A program made the translations under genes and the position numbers. DNA of 64,000 nt, from positions 109,958,661 through 110,022,660 of the forward strand of contig NC_073746.1 in NCBI RefSeq assembly GCF_029784135.1, in the 5' to 3' direction. Source of the DNA: Toxorhynchites rutilus septentrionalis. Lineage: Eukaryota > Arthropoda > Insecta > Diptera > Culicidae. A model generated the notes under the pieces. The model saw nothing but the letters and a program-made list of their open reading frames with translations. It ran no database searches and was not told the origin of the DNA. This document shows positions 1 to 12,163 of the stretch, piece by piece (the stretch's first letter is position 1; the number at the start of each line of letters is the position of its first letter).

Positions 1-299
1 TTTTTTGACAGCCTAATATTTGAATTAACTAGAAAGTCCGAAACCACAGTTTCAATTCTTTCATTCAATAATAGTATATAATGCCTATTCGTTTTTGTGA
101 AAAACTTCAAGAGTTTTTTGTAGAAATCGGATTAGTTGAAGAATTGCTTGTGGAGCAAGAGCTCGCACCGTATTGCCGTTAAAGGTATTTATAAAATATT
201 TTCAAACAAAATGTCACCATGAAAAAATGGGTTTTTTCGCTCTAACTTTTATATTTTAGATTCTACATTGAACGTGCTTCCTATTATTGAACTCTTTTA
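1..299. other. No recognisable feature
   Basis: AT-rich sequence. I see no coding, RNA or repeat signature in it. Confidence 0.5.
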
Positions 300-540
300 T
301 TGGGTGTGCAACATAATTCGTTCCGTTGCCACTAGATGGCTCAAGGTGCTATAAATAGTCGTCGGCGACAACTGATTTTTGCTGAATTGTGAAGTGTCGA
401 CATGTGTCAACCAAATATTGTTTATAAGTCTTTGAGTTCTCAATTTTTATTGCGTAGAAAATGTCGAGTTTCGTTGCAATTAAGCACAATTTGCGGGATG
501 TTTCAGAAAACGGGTCTCCAGAAAAGTCTCTCGTATTTAT
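300..540 (+). mobile_element. Possible mariner 5' end fragment
   Basis: The stretch begins TTGGGTGTGCAACATAATTC right after a TA dinucleotide (298-299), as expected for a mariner terminal repeat. An ATG at about 461 opens with residues MSSFVAIKHNLRDV, which resemble the start of mariner transposases (MSSFV- type). The reading is lost within about 25 codons, and no matching right-hand terminal repeat was found. This is a weak call on two short similarities; it could be chance. Confidence 0.35.
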
Positions 541-2630
541 ATTTTAAATTCTAAACAATCGATTCAATCTTGGGAAATAGTTCCATTTTTTCGAATTAAG
601 ACTGTTCGTGTTTATTTCAGGATTGAACCTAATCGGAAAACGGAGAAGTCATCCATTTAAAATGGCAATTACAAACTGAGATTTTTTTATTTGATTCCAG
701 AAAAATCACCCTGTATTCAAATCGTAATCGTAATTTTGTTTCCTGGACGAAGATTGTTTATTTTTATTTTAGGAAAGAACTCAATGTAAGAACTAGATCA
801 TTAGAGCCTAATAAATATGCTAACTGAATTGCAGTAATTACGTTATTCAATTTTTTATACAATATTTTTAAGGAAATTCCACATGCAAAAAATAAAATCA
901 GCAATAGCATGCTGTATTTGAGCAATTAAGAATAATAATATATACAGTAATAGCTTGATTCTTCGTGCTTCAAAACCAATTCAACATCAGCTATGAATGC
1001 AGTGCGTGATCTTTTGCTCGAAATACCAACGCCTTGCTGGCCGGTGGACTCACGACGTTCTGTGCAAGGCTAATCGTGCCCACAAGACCAACTCAATATG
1101 GTCGAATCGAATTTTTTTTCCCTGTGTACCCCCGAGAAAACCGATTGCAACTGCTTCGACTTCTGCCGGTACCTGGCTCGTGGCAGCGGCTAAATGGAAT
1201 CTCGTGCCGACCCCAAAAATGACCCACGAACGCGAGGGTGTGTTCTATCTCTCACGCCACCCAAATCCCCAGGCGACGGCGGCCGATTGTATTTATGTTC
1301 GACTTTCGAAAATTGACATAAATGCAGCACAATTCACGTCCTGCATTGAAAAGTATGTTCTTTCTGGTTGGAGGGACTGGCGCATGGGGAAAACGAAACT
1401 GCAGCGACTTGTTATGTAAATGTGTAATTGAGTATTGCAACTCGCGAAAAGGCCCCCGAAAGGTGATCGAAATTGCTACGCCACTACCCGGTCAATCGTG
1501 CGCCCGCGCAGAGTTCTGCCAGGAGAGCCGCCCGAGAATGTCGAATAACGATAAAGGGTGGTGGTTCAGAAATTTAAATTAAACTTTTAATTAGGTCTCT
1601 GTGGCATGTTTGGTCTGCGCTTGGTTGCGAAACAGCGGGGGCCAATCCTTGTGGTCGAACATGCCGCGAACGGTGGTACGCTATGGCAACATTTCGAACG
1701 ATGAAATTGTGCACGTTCCCGACTGAGTCATTCGCCCAAGTGACCTGCACGCATAAGCGAAATCGAAAGCTGAGCAGTTTGACGAACGACAAAGAGCAAA
1801 AAAATACACTGCGGGGTGTCAACCACTCAAGGTTATCACGAGTGACAATCATAATTGGATCAAGGCTCACAAAACGAGCCACGATGGCAATTGCAATTTT
1901 ATAAATTTAAAACTCGACCCGAGTGATAATTTGCGAAATTACCGACAGTGTTTAGCGAGTACATGGTTCACTGTTCCTTTTTCGTATTTGATTGTTGCAA
2001 CAATCAAATGACCCATTGTACTTCTTATATAGCTATATTTCAATTTGTGATAACAATTTATTGATGTCTTGATGTAGAATATGAACAAGATCTGTCAAAC
2101 GATATAATAAATCATACATGGATGTTATCTTATTTGACATCGAACACTTCGAGCATGGCCATTAATTGTTCTCATGTATCGCTTAATCTATTCACCCTTC
2201 ACATGTTGGACAGCCAGAACGCAATATCTTATGTCATGCCCGTCGTAGGTAGCGACCAATGCGGACAAAGCTAGAACGGATTGGTCCAAAAACAGTTTCC
2301 CTCGGTTCATGTATCTCTATGCAGGTTTACACAAACAGTCGTTCGCGTCCACTTATTCTAGTTGCTGTCCATGTTGCGATCGAAAGCCCACGACCTGTCC
2401 CGTAGTGAGATAGCAAATGTTTATTACACTCATTTTCGAACGTCAGATAGACAAGAAAAAAATATTATGTTACTGACGCCATACAAACATTTCAACGAAT
2501 GAACAGACGCTCAGAATAATTCTAATTGCAGAATTGGGTGAAAAACGATTCATTTTATCCCGACTCCCTCAGTTTGTTTTGTGTTCATTCAATAATTTTT
2601 CAGTTTAGGGCATAGGTTAGATTTGTTTGG
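541..2630. other. Long stretch without a recognisable gene or repeat
   Basis: The part from about 990 to 1900 is more complex and GC-richer than its surroundings and gives an open frame of 140 codons at 997-1419. That frame has no domain, an odd composition and competing open frames on both strands, so I do not call it a gene. It may be single-copy host intergenic or intronic DNA. Confidence 0.4.
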
Positions 2631-2639
2631 CACCCATGA

Positions 2640-3070
2640 CCTAGTGGCTAGCATGGTTCTTACCAAGATAGTGGAATAAGAGGGTCTTCGTAGCCACTTG
2701 GTTACGCGTTCGCTTACAAAGCAATCGATCCTGAGTTCAAACTCAGGGTCCTCAATTGACCATCTTTGTGTTGTTAGAGAATAACTAAGTCCACGCAACC
2801 ATCATCAGCGATGGAGGTCGATCCACGGTGGAACAAAGATCGATTCATCCATACAACTGCTCTGCTCTTCAAGAAACACCGGTCTGCTGTTCTATTAATA
2901 AACCAACAATGATCAATATCAACTGTCTCCGCTGTCCGGTCTGCAATGGAAGAACAAAAAGAATACCTTTACGCCTAAATGGCTACTACTGTGTAATTTA
3001 TCATAATGTAATGGAACAGCAAACCTAACGCCTAAATGGCTACTACTACTGTGTAATTTACAATTTATAG
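2640..3070 (+). repeat. SINE-like repeat, tRNA-derived head suspected
   Basis: The segment from about 2690 has an A-box-like stretch followed by a B-box-like GAGTTCAAACTC near 2733, as in tRNA-derived SINEs. The 3' part holds a direct repeat: ACGCCTAAATGGCTACTACT starts at 2971 and nearly the same sequence starts at 3028 (57-bp period). No target duplication was identified. The repeat stops just before a Helitron end at 3076. Class assignment is tentative. Confidence 0.35.
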
Positions 3071-3075
3071 AAACA

Positions 3076-4037
3076 CTAGCTAACCCGGCAAACTTCGTCC
3101 CGCCCATTTACTTGATTAATTCTCGAGTAATGCAGAAATTTGTGTTTTATATGTATGGCAGCCACCCCTAAGAGAGGGGGGAGGGGTATCTATCCACCAT
3201 AGAAACATTCATTGCACCCTAAAGTTTCCATATGCCTAATTTGGTTTAATTTGCTTGATTAATTCTCGGGTAATGCAAAAATTTGTGTTTCATTTGTACG
3301 GCAGCCCCCTCTAAGAGAGGGGGAAGGAGTATCTTAACACCATAGAAACATTCATTGCATCCTAAAACCTCCACATGCCAAATTTGGTTTCATTTGCTTG
3401 ATTAATTCTCGAGTAATGCAGAAATTTGTGTTTCATTTGTATGGCGGCCCCCCCTTTGAGTGGGGAAAGGACTGTCTAACCATCATAGAAACATTTATTG
3501 CACCCTAAAACTTTCACATGCCAACTTTGGTTTCGTTTGATTGATTAATTTCCGAGTAATGCAAAAAATTGTGTTTCATTTGTATGGCAGCTCCCTCTAA
3601 GAGAGGGGGAAGGAGTATCTTATCACCATAGAAACATTTATTGCATCCTAAAACCTCCACATGCCAAATTTAGTTTCATTTGCTTGATTAATTCTCGAGT
3701 AATGCAGAAATTTGTGTTTCATTTGTATGGCAGCCCCCCTTTGAGTGGGGGAAGGACTGTCTAACCATCATAGAAACATTTATTGCACCCTAAAACTTTC
3801 ACATGCCAACTTTGGTTTCGTTTGCTTGGTTAATTTCCGAGTAATGCAGAAATTTGTGTTTCATTTGTATGGCAGCCCCCCCTTAGAGAGGGGGGAGGGG
3901 TCTCAAAATATCACGAAAACCATCCCCGGCCCCAAAAACCCCTACATACCAATTTTCATGTCGATCGGTTCAGTAGTTTCCGAGTCTATAAGAATCAGAC
4001 AGACAGACAGACATCACTCCATTTTTATATATATAGA
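3076..4037 (-). mobile_element. Non-autonomous Helitron, copy 1
   Basis: Read on the minus strand, the element starts A|TCTATATATATA at 4037, runs through a (GTCT)n stretch and ends ...GGGTTAGCTAG|T at 3076. A 5' TC, a 3' CTAG (CTRR) and insertion between A and T are Helitron hallmarks. The body is six tandem units of 143 bp, marked by GTATGGCAG ending at 3161, 3304, 3447, 3590, 3733 and 3875. Two unit types alternate, one with CTCGAGAATTAATC and one with CTCGGAAATTAATC. It encodes nothing. The same family recurs at 36.6, 52.2, 52.75 and 55.9 kb. Confidence 0.8.
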
Positions 4038-4084
4038 TAGAAACATAGAAACATAAATATATACATGTACATGTACATACAAAA

Positions 4085-4988
4085 TAAACTCAAATTTCTA
4101 CATTACTCGGAAATTAATCAAGCAAATGAAATCAAATTAGGCATATTGAGGTTTTAGGATGCAATAAATGTTACTATGGTGGTTAGGCACTCTTCCCGCT
4201 CTCTAAGGATAGGCTGTCATACAAATGAACCAAACTTCTGCATAACTCGAGAACTAATCAAGCACAATTTGGGATGCAAGGGTTTTTGGGTATGAGAAAT
4301 GTTTCTATAATGGTATGACACCCCTCCCTCCTCTGGAATGGAGAGGGGGTTCCATAAAAATATTACACATATTTCAACCAACAATATTCTAACCAAACAT
4401 GACAATTGAAAATTTTCGGAAAACTCTGAAGGAAAAAAGGAAAAATTCGGAAAATTGAATTCCCATATGTTGTACAATTACATAGTGACAAGTGTTGTTA
4501 GTCCATTTGATGTTTGCGCTAGCGAAATTGATCTTTGTTCGAAACTGGAAATGGATTTTAATGTGATGAAAGGTACTCCAATATCTTGTTCTATCTATAC
4601 CAAAAAAAAAAGGATCGCCGGATGTGTTGATAAGAGCAGAACTCGAGGAAAGAGTTGTCCTATTTAGGGTTGTCTTCATTCTATCATATTTTATGCATCA
4701 AACATTTATTCCATGAAACGGAGAAACATGTTACTTGCAAGTGGTTGAAAAATCTTGAACGAGAATTGTGTCTGAAAATAATCTGATATTATAATGATGA
4801 GTTTTGGTAGAATTACTAGGAATTTTATAGTAAAAGGTAAATTCAACGGGGTCGAATAGAAGATCAATAAATGAACAGTTCTGCGATTGGACCCATGAAC
4901 TTGCTCATGGTAAGAAAACATGAATGTTTGAAGGTATCGATTACAAAAAAACAATTTTGGGCGGGACGAAGTTTGCCGGGTCAGCTAG
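4085..4988 (+). mobile_element. Helitron copy 2, diverged, 5' end missing
   Basis: It ends GGGCGGGACGAAGTTTGCCG followed by GGTCAGCTAG|T at 4988, the same 3' terminus as copy 1 in opposite orientation, so the two copies stand head to head. Only about two degenerate 143-bp units remain (4085-4330). The rest (4380-4950) is unlike the other short copies but resembles the segment at 32.1-32.4 kb. The 5' end with TC and the GTCT stretch is not visible. Confidence 0.65.
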
Positions 4989-5020
4989 TAAATAAATAAA
5001 TAGGATAAAACAAAGACAGT

Positions 5021-5100
5021 GGAATAGGGTTCGAATCCCGTTCTGGTCAGAAAATGTATCGGTGAAGGTAGCTTTTTCTGGCTTGCACTGTTTCGGAGGA
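5021..5100 (+). repeat. Truncated tRNA-derived SINE fragment
   Basis: The B-box region GGTTCGAATCCCGTTCTGGT and the following 'cttgcactg' segment match the SINE at 12164-12428 in order. The A box and the 3' GAA tail are absent, so it is a short internal fragment. Confidence 0.5.
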
Positions 5101-5692
5101 ACTATCTAGGGGGTGGTAGATGAGCAATAGACATTGTCTGTCCTCAAGAAAAACCACAAACCCCGCAAATAGTTTCTCTTCAGCAAAACAACGGAAACAG
5201 CACGCTTCAAGCTCTTCCTGGTGGTACTAGGGACGTCAAATGACAGTATCCAGATGGTCCTTCTACGATATAGTGGGGTTGGTCGCAGGCCTTGCATGTC
5301 GTTGCACAAAAAAACAAACAACGAACGATACACAAAAGTTTGGTCCATAATTACCCATACGAGATTTCGTAAGTGCGTAACATGGCGAAACTTCATTATA
5401 GCTATTTCAATTATTTCGTTTCATACTATTTTGTATTTTTTTTACCAATTTTAGTCTTGTTTTGGATTGTTTTTTTTTATTTATTTATAATGACAATCAA
5501 CAGACCTCCGAGTTCCAAATAATTTCAACTTAATCTTATCATAGTTAAGAACCGTTGCTTTCACGTGTAGAACCTGGAGAAATTGAAATCAAATGCGGGG
5601 GAAATCGTATTGAAGGCGCGCTGTAATCCCGTAATTGCGGAATGCATGCTGTAGTTCGATCGCCGGGGTAACGTTCGCAAGAATGGCGCACT

Positions 5693-7030
5693 TTACAAAC
5701 TTCGTGGAGGAACATTGAAGTCCAGTTTTTCCAGGAGTTGCGGACAATCGATGCGATAGGTTATAAGATCAGCAACGAACAATGACCTCGCTAGGCTTCG
5801 TCTGGTATGTGAAGAGTCCAGATGGATCAGCAAGCTGCGGCTTTCGTAGCTTGGAAGTCGAAACGGATCACGCCAAGGCAACAGTCGGAGAGCGTATCTT
5901 GTAAAACGTCGTTGCACTGATTCGATTCGCGTTGCCCCGTTTTTAAAGCACGGATTCCAGACGACGCTTCCATGCTCCAGGGTTGGTCGAACCAGAGCAC
6001 AATACAGAAATTTGAGGCAATAAACATCGGAGAAACTCTTGGAGACTCTCATGATGAAACCCAAGTTCCTTGATGCCTTCGCAACGATGTGTGAGACGTG
6101 TTGCTTGAATGTCAATTTTGAATCCAGAACCACTCCAAGATCTTTAATCTCCGTTCTTCGTTCAATTGTGACGTCAAAAAGGGTGTAATTGTACATTATC
6201 AATTCCTTCTTCCTGCCGAAGGTTACCATCGTACATTTGGAAGGGTTGATTGCCATACAATTGACAGAACACCGCGAAGCGAACGTATCCAACTGTAGTT
6301 GGAGGAAGATAGCATCGGCGGTTGAGCGGATCTGAAAAAAATATCTTCAGATGGTCGGCGAATGAAGCTCGGGGGCCTTCTAGCACCAAAAAAATATCGT
6401 TAAAATAGATCAAGAAAACCAGAGGACCCAAATGGCTTCCTTGTGGTATTCCAGAAGTTGCTGCGAGCGGCTCTGAGCTGGTGGCTCCGACTGAAACAGT
6501 GATTCGGCGTCCTTTGAGGTAAGATTCGAACCATCTTGGCAAAGGCCCAGTGACGCCTAGTTTTGCCAACTTGGCGATAGCTATGTCGTGATGAATTTTG
6601 TCGAAAGCGGCTGTTAGATCGGTGTAGATAGCGTCGGTTTGGGACCTTTCGACCATGCTGTCGACGACGTAATTGCAAAAAGAGAGCAAGTTAGTGGTCG
6701 TCGACCGTCCGGGCATAAAACCATGTTGATCGCAACTTATATAGTGCTTGAAGAACGAGTTCACTGGATCCATAACAATTAATTCAAACAGTTTTGACAC
6801 GGCGCAAAGGCAGGAAATCTCTCTCTAGTTATCAGTACTCTGTTTAACGCCTTTTTGTGGATCGGAAACATCGTGGCAGACTTCCAAAGCTTTGGAAAAT
6901 GACCAGTTGCCAGATACAGCTGGAAGACGTGTTGCAGCGGTGTCAATATACTAGGTATGATTTTTTTCAGGAATAACGATGGTATTTTGTCTGGACCCGC
7001 ATTGGTAGACGTTTTCATTCGCTAAACAGC
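5693..7030 (-). pseudogene. CR1 reverse transcriptase, inactivated
   Basis: The RT is split over three frames. The first (about 7020-6780) has the early fingers region, with SILTPLQHVFQLYL and PIHKKAL. The second (6800-6174) has QHGFMPGRSTTTNL, the catalytic-aspartate motif YTDLTAAFD and the template-grip motif GIPQGSHLGP. The third (6292-5693) is the thumb, with NPSKC and LGVVLDSKLTF. The metal-binding box, normally FADD, reads FADH: residues 147-150 of the middle frame, nucleotides 6362-6351, with a CAT codon for the second Asp. Frameshifts near 6790 and 6290 also break it. It cannot encode an active enzyme. Confidence 0.85.
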
Positions 7031-7240
7031 AGCCATGATCTGTTCACCACTAATAACGAAACGGCTCAACGAAGATTCGAAGGTAGGGATACTTTTAATA
7101 GCTGCAGCAACCTGCTTAGGTGACAGTGTACGATCGACAAACACAACATTTGAGCAAACATCCTTCAAATATCGTCCTTTTCGGAGCTTGTTTCGGCGCC
7201 AAATGTACGATGTCGGTAATACGCCTTCTTTCCGTTGACT

Positions 7241-8075
7241 TCATATAAACTTCCAAAACGACTTCGGGTTGCGCTTGAAGTTTCTTTGCAGGTTTTGCTG
7301 GTACCTCCTGAAGCAACGTTGAATTGTTTTCTGATAGGCATTGTTAATGCGGTTGAAATGGGTTCGCAGAAAGGGAGTGCGATACCTGGAGTACCACCTC
7401 AACATGACACGTTTCAAAGTTTTCATTCGACGTAGCTCTGGGGTCATCCAAGGCTTCATGTTTGTCGCTATCTCCAACCTCTTTGGAACGTGTCGATCGA
7501 TAACGTAGTTCAAAACATGAGAAAACATCTGAACTGCACTGTCAACGTCGTCTTCGGCTAGAATGTCATTCCAGCTTATTTCGTCGAGAGTGGCATTGAT
7601 GATAGCATAGTCAGCTTTGTTAAAATTGTATCCGACAGTTGTAGGAACGTTCTTCGTCATAATTTCGGTTCTACCAAATGTCATCATCGAGACAGGATGG
7701 TGATGAGCGATATTCACCAGATGGTCAGTGGCTGGCAGTACGTAGGGAGCTTGGTCCGTTGAGCTAACGAAACACAAATCCAGCAATCGACTATTCTCGT
7801 TTAGAATGCCATTAATTTGCCGTAATGTAGTCATACTGTAGCAGTCTACAAGAGCAGCGGTGGTGGAAGAAATACGGGAACACGATGCGTCGACGAGCAG
7901 GAACCTGTATGATATATTCCGCCAAATTAAGCCGGGAAGGATGAAATCGCCGAGAATCACCAAATCGTCGACTGGGGAAGTCAACTCACTGATGAATTCG
8001 ACAGATTTAATATGATCGGCTATTAAATTGGGGTCGCTTGTGCGGTCCGGTGGAAAATATGGTGGAAATTGTCTT
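7241..8075 (-). pseudogene. CR1 endonuclease C-terminal part and linker
   Basis: About 280 codons remain open on the minus strand. GDFILPGLIW is the endonuclease motif with the conserved Asp, and AHHHPVSMM stands at the usual C-terminal His motif. They are followed by the basic linker that ends PKSFWKFI, just as the copy at 20.3-21.15 kb ends PKRFWEFVNK. The N-terminal half of the endonuclease, with its Asn and Glu motifs, is absent because the copy is 5'-truncated. A break near 7240 separates it from the RT frames. Confidence 0.8.
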
Positions 8076-8089
8076 GTCAATTGTCTGAA

Positions 8090-9060
8090 TTGCAGCATAT
8101 GTCTGAATTTTTAGTTACGATCGATGCCCGTGGTCGTGGATCAATTCTTGACCTTCAACGAAAAGAGGTGTCACCTTCGGACATCATCAAACATCTCAAA
8201 CTTCCTCGTCAAACAGTTTATGATCAATCGAGAAAAAATCAAGGTTCGTCCTAGAATAAGCAAGAAAGTGACAGTTCAAGGTTCACGGAAATCGTCAAGA
8301 AGCGAATTCAACGCAACCTATGAAAGAGCATGCGGAAATTTACTAAACTCTTGCAAAAAAAACTGAAACTACATCGTGAACGTTACAGCATAGCCTCGTT
8401 AAGGACAAGTTGAAGTTGAATCGGTATAAACTGCAGAAAAAAGTTAATATGGACCTGCAGAGGACTACACGGCTCGCTCGATGCAGATGTCTACTTGCAC
8501 AGCTCGTTCGTGGCGAACATCTGACGACGCTCTCCACCGCCGAGAAACTTTTCACGATTGAGCAGACACACAACTGCTGATGAAATCGGAAGAATGGTGT
8601 CGGTCGTATCATCTCGCACCTGTGATGGTGTTGTGCTGGAGTAGCCGCTGATTAGAGGACAGAATTTTTTTTTGTCGTAAGAGGAGTAAATATCAATGGG
8701 ACGTATTATTTGGATGACGTTCTGAGGAGGAACGTGATGCAATGGGAAAACCAACAGTAATCTGAATTGGATCATCATGCAAGATAAGGCTCCACCCTAT
8801 AAGAAGAACACGGTTCAAAACTGGTGTGTGGCCAATTTTGCTTCAGTAATGAGTGGCCTCTAAACTCATCATATCTCAAGGTCCTAAAAGACTCACGAGT
8901 TTGGGTGTGCTTTGAAGAATCTGTATGTAAGGAAGAAGACATTCGGGCCTCTGGTGATTCATACCTGTACCGAGAAACGGTCGTCATTGAGTCAAAAGCA
9001 GATCATATCGAGTATTTTTCGTTTTTTTTAATCCAAAATATATATTTTTATTAAGGCTCA
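8090..9060 (+). pseudogene. Mariner-type transposase relic
   Basis: Pieces in several frames follow the order of a Tc1/mariner transposase. The helix-turn-helix part reads ILDLQRKEVSPSDIIKHLKL followed by PRQTVYD (about 8140-8225). The start of the DDE domain reads LFTIEQTHN (about 8550). Further on are NWCVANFA and a degraded WPLNSSYLKVLKDSRVWVCF (about 8820-8920), where family members have WPLNSPDLNPLDFSVWG. Stops and frameshifts occur throughout. It abuts the truncated 5' end of the CR1 copy. Terminal repeats were not found. Subfamily is not determined. Confidence 0.7.
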
Positions 9061-9670
9061 TATGGCGTCAGCCTAACGGGGTCGGGAGTTCAATATTTTG
9101 ACAATGTTTGCTAACAACTATGTAAGTAATATGTAACCGATTACTCGCGGTTGGCTCGAGGTTAGTATTACAAGTGTTCTCATAAATCCCAAAATTTGCA
9201 GTCTTCAATGCTCTGTACGTGTGCCCGACACGGGATACTTCCTATTGGGATGCAGCTGACCGTTAATCAGCAACGCCCCCCTAGTCTGCACTCCATATCT
9301 AGCGTGGTGCGTCTTTCTCGACTCGAGCAATTCAGAATAGAATGATCACTAGCCGGCGCAATCATCAGCTCGTGTAGAGTTGTCAACCTTTGGCTCTTGT
9401 TGAATCATCAGAGTTACGCTTTTGATTTCATGAAGTATCATGAAGAAAACGGACGTTTTAGAATTGTCCGAGGTTCATGCGATAGCGGCATCTTTACTGA
9501 TTCAGAATCTGTTTGATTTTCTCGTTTCAGAAGGGCTAGAATCGTGTACGCCATGGCACAACTCTTTTTGGAACCATCTCACTTCATCAGCTCTTAACTA
9601 TTCTAGTTATGAATATTTTCTTCCGTTCAATTTTTGTTTTCTTGTTAACGGATAGATGAACAAAAAATGT
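9061..9670. other. Unassigned sequence, probably repeat-derived
   Basis: I see no gene here. The block 9061-9440 is compositionally distinct and reads like the end of a dispersed element, but I cannot tie it to another copy inside the window. Confidence 0.3.
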
Positions 9671-9674
9671 TATA

Positions 9675-10288
9675 ATGGATAGTAAAAATATTTTTTGTTT
9701 TATTTTTACGGAGCTCGAAACGGCCGAAATTCGTGTCTCTACACTAGAATACCCCCTAAACAAAAAAATCGTTCTTTTTCATCCCATTTGTTCTAAGGCG
9801 TATGTAAATGTATTTAATCATTTATGTGATAATCCCACTATGATAACTGATATTAAGCCCAAAATACTACTCCCTCATAATCTCTTTTCGAGAACATTCG
9901 AGAGAACCAACGACAAATACCTACACATCTGCTTTTCTAATAGTTTTAACGTGGAGTTTTTTTCTAAAGCAAAAACACCATTGATTCTATCCGACATTAT
10001 GATTGCACCCTAAATAATCTTACTGACATAAGAAACATTTCTTCGGTCACTTCAAAGGACTGTAGAACAGTAGAACCGCTCAATCAAGCAACAAAAATTC
10101 TTGTAATCGTAAATCACAGCTGAATTAATGAACTATAATCAAATGGCGCATGAAATAACATCTGAGGAAACGTATTTGGCAACAGAATCATTTGCCTGCA
10201 GAAAATCTCCGAGAAACGAGTGTCTATCGAAAAGAGTTTTTCTGAAGACATCTGGAATTATTTCGTACAATTGATTGTTGTTGTAATT
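9675..10288 (+). repeat. Unclassified coding-derived repeat R1, copy 1
   Basis: A 112-codon open frame (9675-10013) ends in PLILSDIMIAP. The sequence just after it (about 10050-10275) aligns with the duplicated block at 27.3-27.9 kb: both contain CAAAGGACTNTNNAACAGT, then a 'caatcaagc' stretch and a TCTCCNNGAAA-like stretch. A further match lies at 11160-11190 versus 28045-28075 (TATTGAAGCGATA). It looks like the remains of a protein gene or element body. I do not recognise the protein. Confidence 0.4.
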
Positions 10289-11098
10289 TAGTGATTTTCA
10301 ACCGGTGGGGAATTCCCCCCTAGTGGGGAATTTCGTCATTAAAAGGGGGGAATTCTGCATGGGACTATTGCATATTTACTTCGCGTTGAATCTGACAATG
10401 ATTAGCAAAAATTGCCACAACAACTAATTTATTGGATACGCTAAAATTTGCGATCCTTGGCAAACATTTCCAAATCAGAAATATAATGTTCAATTGTTCA
10501 ACTTCACCATGTTTGAATAACTTTCGTTAGTGAATGATGATGGAGCAGACGACGAAACAGTACAGAAGACCATTAAAAAGGAAAGTGTATTGCATTTGTC
10601 AGGATTTTTTACAACAAGTTAAACTTGAAACATATTTTCCTTATATCAAAGAACAAGATTTGGACATGATTTGAAATTCCTTCCGGCTGGCAGTGACGAA
10701 AGTTCCGGAATTCGGCAATTTCAGAACTCATCGATCTACAAATCATCGATTTTTATCTTGATATGCGAATTAAGCGCTACGGGTGTTGTTGTCTTGTGTG
10801 CAGTATTTATGTGAATCTGGATTTCCTACAATGCTTCTGATGGAAACACAACACCGTAACAGAGTGGATATCGAAGATGTCATGAGGTGTGTTTTTCGAC
10901 AACGTTACTATTTTATTTTATTTTATTATTTTATATACCTTATTTGTAATCAGATACAAGTACAAAATCATATTTGTTGCGAATATAACTTGAAAGCCGT
11001 TTGGAATGGAGGAATGGAGCAAAAGAGGTTGAAAACCATTGTTTTAATTGAAACTGATCGAGGTACTATTCGGGAAAAATGTGTTGAAAGCGTTTAAA
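10289..11098 (+). pseudogene. hAT element fragment with transposase C-terminal trace
   Basis: The left end TAGTGATTTTCAACCGGTG matches the common hAT terminal pattern (CAGTGNTTCTCAACCGGTG). About 500 bp later a short frame (from 10783) reads YLCESGFPTMLLMETQHRNR followed by VDIEDVMR. This corresponds to the C-terminal dimerisation segment of ZBED/SCAN-like hAT transposases (YLCE.GFS.L..IKSK.RNRL). The N-terminal and catalytic parts are missing, and no right end or target duplication was found. It lies inside repeat R1. Confidence 0.55.
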
Positions 11099-12149
11099 TG
11101 AAGAAACGACCAATGGATTTAGGCATACTTCAGAAGCTTTATACTGAGCTTTGACTGCGATATACTAGTTCAGATATTGAAGCGATAATTAGAACAAAGA
11201 AAACAATATTTTGAATGCCTAAAATGCTCCAAATTCAAGAACTGCGGTTGATACCATAGAACATCACAATCTTCCGTTCGGTTGGGCAAAGTGATCCTCA
11301 AAAAACTGCTCTCCGATGCTGAGCATACCTAACTCAGCTGTATCAAAGACGTCGCAAAGTAGATGCTAAATTCGGGAAATATTCGCGAACGAGGGTACTG
11401 TCCGTCAGAAGAGGTGGACTGAATCTGCTTCTTTCAAAACAGAACTCTGCAGAACTCTGTTTTCGAGCAGGCTTTATAGAGATTTGGATAGCACTCGTTT
11501 CGCTCAAATTATTTGAAGAATCCTCCAAAAATTTCCGGTTATTTCATCAAGTTATCAGTATTCCACATGTACTCTGCAGATAAAAATCGACAGTTTACCA
11601 TGTCAATTTCAATCCTACGAGTTCAGTGTATGCTCAAATATGACGTAGCTTAAAAGTTGAAAACAATGATCCTCTATACCAATGAAAGCTTGAACGCTCA
11701 TCGTTTATGTAAGTTTTCCTCCAGAATACATATTTCAGTAAAGAAGTTCGATGATATAGAAAAAACATTCGACATAACCATTTTATGGGTAAATATAGAG
11801 TACTCAAAATGGGCGGAAAGTTTAAACTTTCTTGAAAATGCAGAACAGATTTCACTTATTTTTGAAAACAGATCTGAATGTACTTTTGAAAAAAATAATT
11901 TATAATTTTATAGGGTGGTTGAAATATCAGACAACAACATGTAGAAAGTGTACTCGTTCACATTAATATGAAATTGAAAATGTAACTATTCGAATCAACA
12001 ACATGTCCATTTCACCCCCACTGTCCGTCTAACTAACACCTCCTCTATAGTCTATCCTAGTATGCACAATTCGATATTATGAAAAAATAAACCTTATGCA
12101 AGATAATTTTTGAAGTGTTAAGTATCGGCATAAGCAATTACGATTAAAT
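11099..12149. repeat. Remainder of repeat R1 and AT-rich sequence
   Basis: Two stretches match the other R1 locus: 11160-11190 against about 28045-28075, and 11700-11770 against about 28745-28815 (both contain AAGAAGTTCNANGATATA). No coding frame can be supported. The last 250 bp show nothing. Confidence 0.35.
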
Positions 12150-12163
12150 ATGAATATAAAATT

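Larger units (their letters stand above)
5471..8075 (-). mobile_element. CR1-clade non-LTR retrotransposon, 5'-truncated
   Basis: A reverse-strand LINE copy. Its 3' tail appears on the plus strand as T-rich sequence with ATTTATTTAT at 5471-5490, equivalent to an (AATA)n A-rich tail. Reading back from it are a reverse transcriptase, a linker and the end of an endonuclease. The copy stops inside the endonuclease near 8075, the normal result of incomplete target-primed reverse transcription. The proteins resemble those of the fuller CR1 copy at 18.2-22.8 kb. Confidence 0.85.

Noticed and set aside
997..1419. 140-codon open frame on the plus strand
   Set aside because: No domain and an overlap with open frames on both strands in a GC-richer patch; such frames arise by chance.
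3745..4056. Open frame of about 100 codons in Helitron copy 1, repeated at 36617-36916 (minus) and 55880-56218 (minus)
   Set aside because: It is a translation of the 143-bp tandem units and the GTCT stretch. Recurrence comes from the DNA repeat, and there is no sign of protein selection.
4021..4060. Simple microsatellite (GTCT)n and (TA)n loci
   Set aside because: They recur at the same place in each Helitron copy, so they are part of the element 5' end rather than independent microsatellites.
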